Translations under genes and position numbers: made by a program
Assembly: GCF_040954835.1 (NCBI RefSeq)
Contig: NC_090704.1
Location: forward strand, 35,840,979-35,904,978
DNA: 64,000 nt
DNA from: Lepisosteus oculatus
Lineage: Eukaryota > Chordata > Actinopteri > Semionotiformes > Lepisosteidae
Direction of reading: 5' to 3'
In this document: positions 51,301 through 60,350 of the stretch, piece after piece
Layout of the letters: every line of letters starts with the position of its first letter
Position numbering within the stretch: position 1 is the first letter of the stretch
The notes under the pieces: model-generated
Told to the model about the DNA's origin: nothing
Seen by the model: only the letters and a program-made list of their open reading frames with translations
Database searches by the model: none

Positions 51301-54300
51301 GACCTTCCTCCTCCAACAGCAGAGGACCCTCTGCCTCATCACGAGAGTCTGCAAATAGAGATTAGAGACAAACATGCCACTGAGGCAATCAGAAGCACAG
51401 CTCAGACTACACTGAAGAAGGAGCACTAAGAATGACAACCTGTTCTAAGACAGAGAACTATGAAGAAGAGAGAAAAGATACAATGATGAGGCACCCAGCT
51501 CACAGCAGGCAGGCGGACGGCCTGCCCGCAGCAGAGAGGCAGGCAGGCAGGCGGACGGCCTGCCCGCAGCAGAGAGGGAGAGAAAAGGCTATTAAGAAGG
51601 GAGCACCTTGATGCAAATCATCGTGCAGAGAGCCAGCATGGCTGGGGCTGGAAGGAGGGAGGTCACAGCCTTGGCCATCACCATTTGGTGTCAGGGAGAT
51701 GTGGCAATTCCAGCCCGTCTCCAAACCCATCTTCTCAGCAAACACCTGAACAACAGGAACAAATTGAAGGGGGCAGTCATAGCTTCCAGAACAAGTTCAA
51801 GATACTCTAGATCTTGCTTGGGGAAGAATCACAATTCAGAAAACATTCTCTGCATATCTAGTCTGTGCTGAAAGAAACACATGCAGAGTGGCTCGTCTTT
51901 TTATCAACAGGTAGCTCATGCAGTTTGATGCATGTAGTATCTACCACTGTTGCTTAGCTAAGGAATATCCTTTTCACACTTATTGAATTTTTGAGACTGA
52001 AAAAAAAAATTGCACATTACCGAAATCCTGTCATAATAATACAGGTACTCAAAACTTTTTATTTTCTTGTTAAATACTGAGGACTTTCAAACTCCAACCA
52101 CACACATTTCTGTGGGAGATCCTGAAAAAACAAGGTGACTGATGTCAGTGGGGTTCCTTTCAAGAATTAACCACTTCATGCATGAAATACAGAAAAAAAA
52201 ATTACCCATAAATTTAAAATGATGGAACCTGTGGTGAATATTTTAATACAAATTGTACATTTTAATATAAAACCTGGCATCCTTATGTGGGTCAACATCC
52301 AGAAAAGTACAAATGTTAGTAATAACCATACAAGCACAATGGGTCAAACTGCCTCTTCTCATTGGGAACTTTCTAAATTTCTTCCTCTGAATCCAAAAAA
52401 ACACTACTGATCTGGGTGATAAATGGATCTTGGGAGAGGAAATCTAGATTACCATTATAAAAAGTAACACACAAGAATACACAACAATTCAGCAACAATT
52501 AAGTATTTGATGAAATCCATCTCCATATGTGTTTGTGAAAGAAGAAAGGGTGAAGCAGAGAGGTGACTGACAGCTGTTGTAGCAGTATGACTGTCACCAC
52601 AGGGCTTCTCACTGGCTCTGCCTCCCCGAAGGGTGCAGGGATGCCTCATTCCCATACTGGTACAGTACCTTGCTCCGGAGCTCATCCTCCATGGAGAAGT
52701 AGACAAAACGGATGCATGCATTCACAAGAGCATCGATCAGCCGCACGGTGTCCAATCGTGCCTGGAACTGCGAGGATACCATGCCCATGAAGATCTGCCC
52801 GCTGAGCGCCTGGACGCAGTCCTCCCGTTCCATCACCTCCCCGATGCCCTCTACACACATATAGTACACACAAGACACAGAGTCAGAGTGGGCAGTCAAC
52901 ACAAACACACACAAGACACAGAGTCAGAGTGGGCAGTCAACACAAACACACACAAGACACAGAGTCAGAGTGGGCAGTCAACACAAACACACACGACACA
53001 GAGTCAAAGTGGGCAGTCAACAAACACACGAGACAGAGTCAAAGTGGGCAGTCCACAGACACACAGACACACAGACACACAGACACACAGACACACAGAC
53101 ACACAGACACACAGACACACAGACACACAGTCAGAGTCAGAGTCAGAGTCAGAGTCAGAGTCAGAGTCAGAGTCAGAGTCAGAGTCAGAGTCAGAGTGGG
53201 CAGTCAACACACACACACATGACACAGAGTCAAAGCGGGGAGTCAACACACACACACGCACGACACAGAGTCAAAGTGGGCACTACCATAATTATTAAAC
53301 AATTACCATTACATTACTGATTTCTAAAGTTAGTATGAGCTCCACTAATGAGTAAGGATCATTTTACCAACTTGCGCAAAATAGTGCCCGTTCTCCATAC
53401 CATCAGAGCTCCAGCTGTTTCTGCGGCTGCCCTGCTTAATGGGCGTAGTCCCAGGCAGCTCGAAGCTGGTGAAGATAGCATTCTGGCCGGGCATCTGTGC
53501 CAGCTCCACACACTTGCCATTGAGCTGCGGGGAGAGTGTGCACTGCATGGGTTTGTAGGCGAAGGCGGAGCAGTACCCTGACAGGCAGGCCCTCTGATAG
53601 AAATCCAGCACCTTCTTCCTGCAAGAACATGGCAGCAGCATAAGAGGAAAACTCCAACTGAGGCCCTTCAGTACGGGCTTTCATTTAATTAAAAGAACAG
53701 ATTCCATTTCTGAAATGAAATGAGAGACCGATGTTAATGTTGACCACTGTACTTTACGTCTGTCAGCCTACATCATCAGTCAAAAAACTACACTTCCAAA
53801 ACTCAGCAGAATATACATGACAATGAATACTTGGGCAAACAAAACCACAAATCGAGTCAGTGGACAGTGGGTCTCTTAGACATCAAGTGCCCTACACATG
53901 TAACTGGATTGAAACATCATAGTCTTTGTGTTTTACACAAAGGTTTACAAAGGTACTGTACTGTATACTGTAAGTATGCTGTAGTTGATTTCTGTCACTT
54001 CTATAAACAAGTTTTAGCCAGAGGGCAATCTTTCTTTTTAAAAACATGCAATGTTGGGTACTACAAAAGGTAACACACCTACATATTGTTAATTGTCACT
54101 GGCAAAGGAAAGCTAAGAAGGTGCCAGTGGCTGGGGCAAGATTGTCAGACAATACATCGAATTGTGAGGCCCTCGCGGTTCAGGGTTTCTCCGTCATGTG
54201 TCAATGACCAACTTAAAAGATTGCATTACATATTATAGACTATAGATCTCAGTACAGAAACCTGCAGTGAACAGCCTACTCTTATGGCACAAAGCTGTAA

Positions 54301-57300
54301 CTTTCTGTGTCTGCATCACCCACCTGTCGGAGCCAGAGAGGGGGTAGATATCTGCACCATCCCAGAAATCCGTGCAGGCCTCCAGGATGAGGTCAGCCGA
54401 GCCATGAGAGAGCATCTGAACATTATCTAGATGAGAGAAGGAGGTTGGGAAACAAATTCTAGGAAACACTAGATGGATTTTTTCCCATAATTGTTCTTCA
54501 ACATTTAATGATTTCCTAATATTAAGATTATTAATAAGAACACTTAAGAAACTGTTTCCTCTGCCCTATTCATTATTGTGCATTTCCTGCTTTAATCACC
54601 CATTCCTCTTCCTAGAAATGCAAAATTAATTACTAATATCCCTTAATAGCTTATGCACAAAGACAACTGAAACATGAACTTTCATTAATAAAGAGTAAAG
54701 GTTAATTCCATGCTGTAAAGAAAACGCAACATTTCAGCTGTGTTGTCATCTACACGTTCATGTCTTTCATTACCTTTAACAGCAGCAGTCACACCAAATT
54801 ACAATCCTGAAAAAGCAGAAGACAGCAAGCAAGAAAGAAGAAGAACAACTAAGTCTTTCCTAAAAGAAAATGTTTTGGGGCAGAAAAACTCCCAGCTACT
54901 GAAAGGGTTCACAGGACAGGCTACTCATGCAAATTCTTAAGGTCAGGAAGTGCTTATCTTGTAAAAGAACGCTACAGCCAGGGGGGAGAAGACAAGGGTG
55001 TGTGTCAGATGACGAAAGAGGCATACAGAGAAAAACATGCAAGCGGAGGCAAGCAAGCATATTGTTCAAAAAAGAAAGAGGAACTGAGCAGGAGGCACGG
55101 GTTCCAGGGCAAGGAGAGTGGTAGCTTACTGGTGGTGGTATCCCTGACGAAGAGGCTGATCAGGTGGCTCAAGGGCGGCTGTCTCTTGTTGAAGTGGTTC
55201 AGTTTCCGGGGAATGGCCTCCTTGGTGGCCTCGGCGGAGGGCAGCTGGTATAGCACCAGGTGGTTTTCCAGTTTGAAGAGGTCTTTGGCTCCAGGAGTGA
55301 ACCCTGTGGTATACAGACACAGGAGACAAAAATGGGACCTAGGATCAAGGACAAACTCATCACAGTCTTCAGGCCCTTGCAGCATTTCTCAGCTCCAGTC
55401 TTAGAGGTCTATTAACCTCTTTTTCATGTTAAAAGAGAAAAAGTTTCAGACATGATGGCAGATCTTGTCTGAACTATATTCCCCATAAAGCAGTGAGGAA
55501 TGGTCTACCACCTTCTGAACTGCTGGTAAAAGAAATTGGTTGCATGACAACTGTATAAAGCAGGTATTTTGTGTGGGTTTTTAAAAAGTCTGTACTTTGA
55601 GAGAAGAAAGCAGACCATTTCACTCTGCTTTTTCTATAGAATTCAGAGCCGCCATCTTGACTGAGCCTAATGCTCAACTGAATTTAAAAGGATAACTTTG
55701 AAATAACTTAAAAGTATGTTATTTAGCTACACAAAAAAAACTAGAATGTTGACACTGAGAAAAGTGGGTTTGCAATGAACCAGAGTGATAACCAGAGTAA
55801 TCTTCAACTCTGCTAAAGCAAAACGAGATACAAGACTATGTCAAAACCTGATATGCGATAACATAATAGTTTTTCATTGTGCAGCCCAGGGTTTCTAATG
55901 TTGGTCAAATGAGGTCTTATCTTGATTATAATATTACATATATATATTGCATCTGCATTTTCCCACAATTAAAAAAAAAAGCTTGTGTCTTATTGTCAAT
56001 ATATTTGCCACAAAACTTTGCAACAGGACCATGAACATTGTGTTTCACATATTCTTAAGTCACTACAAGTCTTTACATTAATAGTTAAAGCTTTGCAGAC
56101 ACAGGTGAGGATTGATATACATGGAACTATCCAATAATATTCTTATCCTCTTATGTGCCCAGCTTCTAAAATTAAGGCACCTGGCCAATGGAACAAATCT
56201 AAATGAAAAGAATTCAGAAATCTAACACTTGCACTCTATCTGCTTAACAATAAAAAATACCTTTTAAGGTTGAATTCAGGGAAATCTATCAGTTTAACTC
56301 TTTAACCTGCCTAAGGAAGTAGTAGCTCTTGGGGAATGAAAACCACAAAGCACAGGGGATCCAGAAATCAAGGACTGAGAAGCTCTGGGGTAGTCAAGGC
56401 CAGCAGCCTGGTGGATGCTGTCCAGCAAGTAACATTCAAAGCCCATGAAGCGTGATGGGTACCTATGAGGCGTGAAAGCTCACAGAGCCCCCAGGGCACG
56501 TGTACAGGCAGGACAGTGCCGTGTGTCTCCTGCAGCGCCATGTTGGACAGGTGGTCGGAGAAGCGGCACAGCTGCTCGGTCACATTGGCATTGCACAGGT
56601 TGAGCAGGATGTTGAGGCCCAGGGGCTTGAGGCTGGTCAGGTGACACTGCCAGTTGGAGTCATCAAACTGGATGCTGACGGGGTTCTGTTGATCTTGGGA
56701 CAAGCTCAGCATCTCCAGGTGGTAATCGCAGACAAAGTCCTCTGCCTCACAGCCCAGGCCATCACATTCGCCACACACCTGAAATGTGCACACATGAACA
56801 CCAAGTAATGTCTGTTTCCTAAGTTTCACACCAAGTACCTCCACTGCTACTAATCTAATGATTTATAATACCTCGTTAGTAAATCTTCCTCATGCCAAGC
56901 ATAATTTAGGAAACTAAGTCTTCACACAACTGCTTCTAAAATTATCTTCAGATGAATGCGAACCCAGAATTACATAAGCACGAGACACAGTGCAGTTTTA
57001 TGTTTCACATTCAAAAGAATGATGCTTCTGGAATTCTGGAAATTAATGTGACTTTAATAGGTCTTCACCTTGCTCTTAGCACAGCCCTAATTTCATGGTA
57101 ATATTTCCTTTCTGTCAGAATACTTTTTGTATTTTATAACCTTTATCACATGCATAATCAGCTCCTTCTAAAAGTTCTACAGAAAACTGATTCCATACAG
57201 TGAACTGCCAGCAGTTAATTATTATATAGAACGTGTATTATTTAAATAGCAAAGCTTTTGTGCCATGAAAGTTATGCATTACTAAAACAATGCTTATCAT

Positions 57301-60300
57301 GAAAAGTACCAGAGATTTCCCAACAGCTTCAAAAGGCCCAGCAAGCCAAAATTACCATATTTACCAAATCAGTGTTTTAAGAACAATTAAAACAAGTTGA
57401 GATGTTAATGATAATTGATGCAACTTTCTGTTTCTGGGCTACAAAGTCCAGTCAATGCACTTTGGGTGAGTATCAGGGTATCTTGCAGGGGTGGCTCAGT
57501 ACCATGGAAGCTAGCACTGCTGCCTCAGAGAATGTGGGTGCTGGGTTCATCTCTGTCCCGGGGCACCTCCCGTGTGGTCTTATCCATGCTCTCCTGCATG
57601 GATTTTGCTGGGGTGCTTCAGTGTGTGTGTCCTGAGAAGGACTAGCAGGATGCTGTCCTGCCCCAAGCATTTACCAGGAAAGAGAGGATTTCCAAAAATG
57701 GATGGATAGTACATTTTAGGCAACACCCATATCCAAGGTAAAATCAATGAAGAAAGGATGTGCTTATTCATATGTAACTTAGTGAGTGAAACCCCATAGG
57801 TATTAAAATTTCAGGTATGATCAGGTGTCACTATTGATAATGCAAATCTAGTCACAACACCATTGACAAGGTTTGTAAGGAAACAATCTTAGCAAAACTG
57901 TTAACCGTTCATCCAGTGGATGATGCACATTGGTGGTGGTGGAGGGGAGTCCCCATTACCTGTAAAGCACTTTGAGTGGAATGTCCAGAAAAGCGCTATA
58001 TAAGTGTAAGCAATTATTATAATTATTATTATTATAATGTGACCTGGTGCCAGATCTGGCCCCTGGTTTTGTTGTCTTGTGAGAGCAGGGTGGCAATGGT
58101 ACCTGTATGGGCTCCTCATCACCCCCCTCGGTGTCCCGGCTGAAGCTGACGTTGGAACCCGAGGGGTGTTTGGTTCGGCGGCTATCAGGGGGCCGTTTGT
58201 GTCGCAGGGGGTCCGAGGAGCGGGCAGTGTCGTGGGAGGTCTCACTGAGATCCTGTTCGTTGGCAATGTGAAGACAATCCAGGGCAGGCTGACACAGCAA
58301 GGCATCTGCTTCCTGGGCCTAGGAGTACAGCCAAAGTCAGGTTAACCCCTCTGTCCAGAGTTGATTCACCCAGGTGCAAGTAAATCCCAGCTCCCTACAC
58401 ACAAGGAGAACCTTTGCTAATGAGTATCTTATCTAATGTCTCTGCTATGTGTCTTTCTGCTAAAATTCAATTCCACTAAAAGATCTCAAAAGGGGCCACC
58501 TTGACTCAGATACAGTGCTGTGTGTATATATCCATCCTAACATTATTTTTATTGTATGTACAACGATATCTAAAAGTAAAGGAATCATTGATGTCCTCTT
58601 TCTTCATTTTACTTTGTTTTTTTTACTGCATGACTACAATGGTGATCTGCCAAACACTACATGGCTTCCATTGTGCTCTGTCCACACTGTGCCCACCTCA
58701 TCTCGCTCCTCCTCTCCCTCCATTCGGCACAAGGAGCCCACTGAGAGGTCATCTTTCAGGTCTTCCTGGCTGTCATGGGGCGGCTCCACCCTCCCGCTGA
58801 AGAACAGCACTGTCTCGGGGCTGGGGTTGGGCCAGGACAGGATTCCCTGTTTGTCCACACAGCACAACACCTGCACACAGCCACACAAGAACATCTGAAA
58901 GGTTACGAATTAGAGAAGACCCTCTGGGCCCACTTTCCTTCCTGGGTTAACAATAAACAATTGGTCCCAGGATTCTTGGTCCTTCTTTTATTTTTAATCC
59001 TGAAGATGTCTACTAAAATCCAGTGAACAGAGAACATGCTCAGTTCATTAGAAAGTATCACAAATAACAGCATTATAGTAGTCAAACATGCTCTCCCTTC
59101 ATCTTCAACCTTGCACTGCTAGAAAAAATCCTTCCCAAGATTCCTCTACAAATGTCCAACTACAGCTATGTCCTCCAGCTCCTGCAAATTTAAGGATTAT
59201 ACAGCATCTTACCAGTTAACAGTAGCTGTTCCTATATCATTTTGTATGTGTTAATGATCCAAACATCTCCTTGGTCCAGGCACGATCTGTTCTGGTTCCA
59301 GTATATTTTCACTCATGTTAGTATGACACCGCATGTTCCTGTCTGTGCTAATCCATTCATTTCACAGTCTATTCCGTCATATCATTCTTTCCCTCCTTCT
59401 TTGAATTGTTTTTACTTTTTGTACCATCACTGTATCACGTTCACGTTTCACATCCATTTGTTAATACAGGCCAGATGAATACTTAGCTGGAGAATGGCAC
59501 ACCCTGGCTGTAATAAAAACACACTGTAGGCTGTAGAACTAAAAACACAGAACTGCTACAGAAAAGAGGTGATTAGATGTTCAGCCAATCTAGCCTACTT
59601 TGCATTTAGAAGCCAATTCATCCAAAGATCCCAGCAACTATTTCTTGAAAGAAGCCAGGGTATCATCTTCAACAACAAAGCCAAGCAGCTTGTTTCACAC
59701 TCCTACGCCCCTTGGATAAAGCAGTGCCTCCGGTTCTCAGCTTCAAATACATTTTTGCATAGTTTCCATTTGTGTTCTTTAGTTCATGTTTCACTGTACT
59801 TTCTGAAATCTTAGGGTTGACTCTGTTAGTGCCTTTGAGGATTTTGAATACTTGAATCGGGTCTCCCCTGAATCTTTTCCCTTCAAGACAATAAAGGTTC
59901 AGTTCCTTCAGCCTGTCAGTGTAGGGCATTCCCTAAAGCTCTTGATGCTCTTCTCTGGATTGATTCCAGAGCAGCTTCAGCTTTTCTATAACGTGGAGAC
60001 TAAACTATATACAATTTTAACATAACATCTGTTATAAAATGTACATTTTTGACTACATACTGTAACATTTTATTTGTCTTAATTGCTACCCCACATTCCT
60101 CATTATATATAATATCCACATTATTTGTAGATGATATAAGTAATGTATCAACATAATCACCTAAGTGTTTTTCATAATAGCAGAATAGCAGAAGTGCAAT
60201 TATTACCCCTGCTTGAGTGCGCTTGATGTCTTCTGGGATACTCACAGTGACAGAGCCCAGGGTGTGCAGCAGGCTGGAGGTGTAGCACAGTGTCTGGGAC

Positions 60301-60350
60301 TGGTCTCTGAGGACGCTCAGGAAATGCCTCCACACGCATCGCAGCACCTC
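42243..60350 (-). CDS. TMEM94: TMEM94 (C-terminal 986 residues, 21 coding exons)
   Basis: TMEM94 (KIAA0195) is a ~1350-residue multi-pass ER membrane protein with the architecture of a P-type ATPase, reported as an ER magnesium uptake transporter. Here all exons from EVLRCVWRHF to the C-terminal ETKLGMNSPF are present and join in frame. Landmarks are VLCCVDKQGILSWPNPSPET (where P-type ATPases have DKTGT), KHPSGSNVSFSRDTEGGDEE, EDFVCDYHLEMLSLSQDQQN, EACTDFWDGADIYPLSGSDR, ALSGQIFMGMVSSQFQARLD, VFAEKMGLETGWNCHISLTP, ISFQPTDSDIPSFLEDCNRA and then the closing six hydrophobic segments. Conservation along the gene is high, so orthology is near certain. The N-terminal ~400 residues must lie to the right of the window, after an intron of at least 3.6 kb. 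It is convergent with TDRKH and CASKIN2. Confidence 0.96.
42541..42715. mobile_element. Small hAT-like MITE remnant in TMEM94 intron
   Basis: Left end GGGGGTGTCCAATCCTTGTC and right end CCAGGCTTTGACAACCCCTG are imperfect inverted repeats of the CAGGGGTGTCCAATCC type common in non-autonomous hAT elements. About 175 bases and non-coding. The ends are diverged. Confidence 0.5.
42852..43022 (-). CDS. TMEM94: TMEM94 exon: last two membrane helices
   Basis: Encodes LLGQVVQATVDFQVWKNRQS, FTLEDIPLLVWLLMSLSLLL and VVLVNEVVKLHEI. Strong hydrophobic run (PLLVWLLMSLSLLLVVLV). Acceptor TTACAG, donor GATCAG|GTATGA, leaving two bases of Arg. Confidence 0.96.
43023..44326. other. TMEM94 intron
   Basis: 1.3 kb with a tRNA-derived SINE at 43915-44060. 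No exon recognised. Confidence 0.45.
43915..44060 (+). repeat. tRNA-derived SINE, 3'-truncated
   Basis: Head GTGGCACAGCTGTGCAGTGG TTAG and B-box GGTTCAAGTCC are well preserved; the body fades after about 44060. Confidence 0.7.
44327..44420 (-). CDS. TMEM94: TMEM94 exon: HVHRSKPLWRKSPF segment
   Basis: Encodes VISLSHVHRSKPLWRKSPFS NTWWCLTVPVV. Acceptor CTGGTTCAG after a pyrimidine-rich tract, donor GTAAGT. Begins with two bases and ends with two bases of split codons; both joins are in frame. Confidence 0.95.
44421..45242. other. TMEM94 intron containing a degenerate tandem repeat
   Basis: Includes the CTGCTCAGTGCTGTGTCTGT-type tandem repeat listed at 44955-45215. The 141-codon minus-strand frame overlapping its left part is out of frame with the protein. 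Confidence 0.5.
44955..45215. repeat. Degenerate minisatellite in TMEM94 intron
   Basis: Repeats of GCTGCTCAGTGCTGTGTCTG followed by a variable spacer occur about six times with roughly 35-45 base periodicity. Copies are diverged. It ends close to the donor of the neighbouring exon at 45243. Confidence 0.7.
45243..45337 (-). CDS. TMEM94: TMEM94 exon: third-last membrane helix
   Basis: Encodes SVQDAPKWYGEFSNGLLLIQ then KVMAGFLALHT. It was found by phase: the neighbouring exons do not join without it, and with it the frame is continuous (LSK-S-SVQD and ALHT-V-VISL). Acceptor TTTTTTCAG, donor GTGCTG. Confidence 0.92.
45338..45807. other. TMEM94 intron
   Basis: 0.47 kb, no repeat or exon recognised. 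Confidence 0.4.
45808..45950 (-). CDS. TMEM94: TMEM94 exon: membrane helix and lumenal loop
   Basis: Encodes TQQYFLVCFLLKFSLTMCAY, LVGFGFTLEGFCNTGSVNST and NCSILSK. NST and NCS are potential N-glycosylation sites in the loop. Acceptor TGACAG, donor GTGAGT. Confidence 0.96.
45951..46690. other. TMEM94 intron
   Basis: 0.74 kb of AT-rich intron; nothing recognised. Confidence 0.4.
46691..46772 (-). CDS. TMEM94: TMEM94 exon: FLGKPADSLVM segment
   Basis: Encodes VSFLGKPADSLVMTVATGKN LDSIPRK. Corresponds to the cytosolic loop LLGKPxxSxMxMATGKNL of mammals. Acceptor GTGGCAG, donor GTGAGT. Confidence 0.95.
46773..47336. other. TMEM94 intron
   Basis: 0.56 kb, AT-rich, nothing recognised. Confidence 0.4.
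47337..47422 (-). CDS. TMEM94: TMEM94 exon: FLACLLQ to CYPLL
   Basis: Encodes FLACLLQLPPPINITDLLWL SCFCYPLL. The acceptor is CCTAG|TTCCTG; a downstream CTCCAG would delete FLACLLQ, which mammals have, so the upstream site was chosen. Donor GTGAGA. Confidence 0.94.
47423..47945. other. TMEM94 intron
   Basis: 0.5 kb. A 218-codon minus-strand frame at 47632-48288 spans it but runs out of frame through the next exon and has no recognisable content. Confidence 0.45.
47946..48023 (-). CDS. TMEM94: TMEM94 exon: ARHTTYGIRKC
   Basis: Twenty-six codons, ARHTTYGIRKCFLFLLQCQL TLVIIQ, phase 0 at both ends. It starts the C-terminal membrane bundle. Acceptor GTTTCAG, donor GTGAGT. Confidence 0.97.
48024..48846. 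other. TMEM94 intron
   Basis: 0.8 kb with nothing recognised. Confidence 0.4.
48847..49033 (-). CDS. TMEM94: TMEM94 exon: IALDPLYPSRCSWETFGY
   Basis: Encodes IALDPLYPSRCSWETFGYAA, LSPLQLSGLLNSLACSASFH and SVVKLIEQ. Acceptor TTGACAG, donor GTACCC. Confidence 0.97.
49034..50228. other. TMEM94 intron
   Basis: 1.2 kb with no exon. A less AT-rich stretch at 49420-49700 may be an unidentified repeat or unique DNA. Confidence 0.35.
50229..50337 (-). CDS. TMEM94: TMEM94 exon: MCEMMKIMQE
   Basis: Encodes MCEMMKIMQENREVTCCLGS and SANFRNSCLFLQSDV. Acceptor TTGCAG, donor GTCAG|GTATGG. Confidence 0.97.
50533..50632 (-). CDS. TMEM94: TMEM94 exon: AKLPRGIHQVRPHL
   Basis: Encodes AKLPRGIHQVRPHLKNIDNV PLLVPLFTDCTPE plus one base. 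Acceptor TGCCAG, donor GTAAGT. Confidence 0.97.
50633..51232. other. TMEM94 intron
   Basis: 0.6 kb, nothing recognised. Confidence 0.4.
51233..51348 (-). CDS. TMEM94: TMEM94 exon: SDLISFQPTDSDIP
   Basis: Encodes SRDEAEGPLLLEEEGHSDLI and SFQPTDSDIPSFLEDCNR. Acceptor TTTGCAG, donor GTAGGC, phase 0 at the end. Confidence 0.97.
51504..51578. repeat. Tandem duplication in TMEM94 intron
   Basis: Two copies of a ~40-base GC-rich unit containing CAGGCGGACGGCCTGCCCGC and AGCAGAGAG. Recent by appearance, as the copies are essentially identical. Confidence 0.85.
51607..51745 (-). CDS. TMEM94: TMEM94 exon: VFAEKMGLETGWNC
   Basis: Encodes VFAEKMGLETGWNCHISLTP, NGDGQGCDLPPSSPSHAGSL and HDDLHQ. This is the part of the protein equivalent to the late catalytic-core region of P-type ATPases. 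Acceptor GTTCAG, donor GTGCTC. Confidence 0.97.
51746..52668. other. TMEM94 intron
   Basis: 0.9 kb, AT-rich; nothing recognised. Confidence 0.4.
52669..52850 (-). CDS. TMEM94: TMEM94 exon: GQIFMGMVSSQFQARL
   Basis: Encodes GIGEVMEREDCVQALSGQIF, MGMVSSQFQARLDTVRLIDA and VNACIRFVYFSMEDELRSK. The acceptor GTGTGTAG lies at the edge of a minisatellite. Donor GTACTG. Confidence 0.97.
52870..53285. repeat. Nested minisatellite next to a TMEM94 splice acceptor
   Basis: At the left is a ~41-base unit (with GAGTCAGAGTGGGCAGTCAA) repeated about four times. Next comes a run of the 8-mer AGACACAC (about 53055-53128) and then a run of the 6-mer AGTCAG (about 53129-53195). The long unit then returns in altered form to 53280. 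The 6-mer lies inside the long unit, so the array seems to have grown in stages. The long repetitive open frames here are artefacts. Confidence 0.95.
53401..53618 (-). CDS. TMEM94: TMEM94 exon: KKVLDFYQRACLSGYC
   Basis: Encodes KKVLDFYQRACLSGYCSAFA, YKPMQCTLSPQLNGKCVELA and RRNSWSSD. The donor GATG|GTATGG gives SSD-E-GIGEV with the next exon, as in mammals; the frame continues past the donor but is not coding. Acceptor TTGCAG. Confidence 0.96.
53619..54323. other. TMEM94 intron
   Basis: 0.7 kb, nothing recognised. Confidence 0.4.
54324..54426 (-). CDS. TMEM94: TMEM94 exon: FWDGADIYPLSGSD
   Basis: Encodes NVQMLSHGSADLILEACTDF WDGADIYPLSGSD. Acceptor CATCTAG, donor GACAG|GTGGGT, leaving two bases of Arg. 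Confidence 0.97.
54427..55129. other. TMEM94 intron
   Basis: 0.7 kb, nothing recognised. Confidence 0.4.
55130..55303 (-). CDS. TMEM94: TMEM94 exon: FTPGAKDLFKLENHL
   Basis: Encodes FTPGAKDLFKLENHLVLYQL, PSAEATKEAIPRKLNHFNKR and QPPLSHLISLFVRDTTT. Acceptor CCACAG, donor ACCA|GTAAGC. Confidence 0.97.
55304..56462. other. TMEM94 intron
   Basis: 1.16 kb, AT-rich, no exon or clear repeat. Confidence 0.4.
56463..56778 (-). CDS. TMEM94: TMEM94 exon: EDFVCDYHLEMLSLS
   Basis: The largest TMEM94 exon here. Encodes VCGECDGLGCEAEDFVCDYH, LEMLSLSQDQQNPVSIQFDD, LTSLKPLGLNILLNLCNANV and VLPVHVPWGLCELSRLI. The cysteine-rich start (VCGECDGLGC) differs from the human sequence as I recall it. Acceptor TTTCAG, donor ATAG|GTACCC. 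Confidence 0.97.
57488..57710 (+). repeat. tRNA-derived SINE
   Basis: Head GGGTGGCTCAGTACCATGGA, TAGCACTGCTGCCTCAGAG and end AAAAATGGATGGAT. Same class as the other tRNA SINEs, antisense to TMEM94. Confidence 0.7.
57908..58040 (+). repeat. 5S-type SINE, 3' part only
   Basis: Shares GATGATGCACATTGGTGGTG, GAGTCCCCATTACCTGTAAA and AAGCGCTATATAAGTGTAAG plus an ATT-rich tail with the fuller copy at 62180-62520. The 5S-like head is missing. Confidence 0.8.
58103..58318 (-). CDS. TMEM94: TMEM94 exon: SGSNVSFSRDTEGG
   Basis: Encodes AQEADALLCQPALDCLHIAN, SDPLRHKRPPDSRRTKHPSG and SNVSFSRDTEGGDEEPIQ, a disordered cytosolic stretch with the invariant KHPSGSNVSFSRDTEGG core. Acceptor TCCTAG, donor GTACCA; phase 0 at both ends. 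Confidence 0.96.
58319..58696. other. TMEM94 intron
   Basis: 0.38 kb, nothing recognised. Confidence 0.4.
58697..58870 (-). CDS. TMEM94: TMEM94 exon: VLCCVDKQGILSWPNP
   Basis: Encodes VLCCVDKQGILSWPNPSPET, VLFFSGRVEPPHDSQEDLKD and LCRMEGEEERDE. DKQGI sits where P-type ATPases have the phosphorylated DKTGT: the Asp-Lys is kept but the TGT is not. Acceptor GTGCAG, donor GTGGGC; phase 0. Confidence 0.97.
58871..60245. other. TMEM94 intron with a LINE-related repeat
   Basis: 1.4 kb. The right half (about 59545-60120) is the long copy of the dispersed repeat. Confidence 0.55.
59545..60120 (-). mobile_element. LINE-derived dispersed repeat, long copy
   Basis: On the minus strand it encodes YTDRLKELNLYCLEGKRFRG DPIQVFKILKGTNRVN, a segment found near the C-terminus of many vertebrate LINE reverse transcriptases. 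The rest of the frame is degraded. Shorter relatives are at 3365, 10325 and 20515. Non-functional. Confidence 0.65.
60246..60350 (-). CDS. TMEM94: TMEM94 exon: EVLRCVWRHFLSVL
   Basis: Encodes EVLRCVWRHFLSVLRDQSQT LCYTSSLLHTLGSVT. The frame stays open past the donor (CACT|GTGAGT), but splicing to VLCCVDKQG matches mammals. Acceptor TTGACAG. It is the most 5' TMEM94 exon in the window. Confidence 0.93.

Larger units (their letters stand above)
56779..58102. other. TMEM94 intron with two SINE copies
   Basis: 1.3 kb containing a tRNA-derived SINE (57488-57710) and the 3' part of a 5S-type SINE (57908-58040). Confidence 0.6.

Noticed and set aside
52870..53285. CRISPR-like array
   Set aside because: Units are contiguous or nested short tandem repeats without unique spacers, in a vertebrate intron.
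52633..53320. Long frames of repeated HTDTQ or SESE residues
   Set aside because: They are translations of the minisatellite; codon content is dictated by the repeat units.
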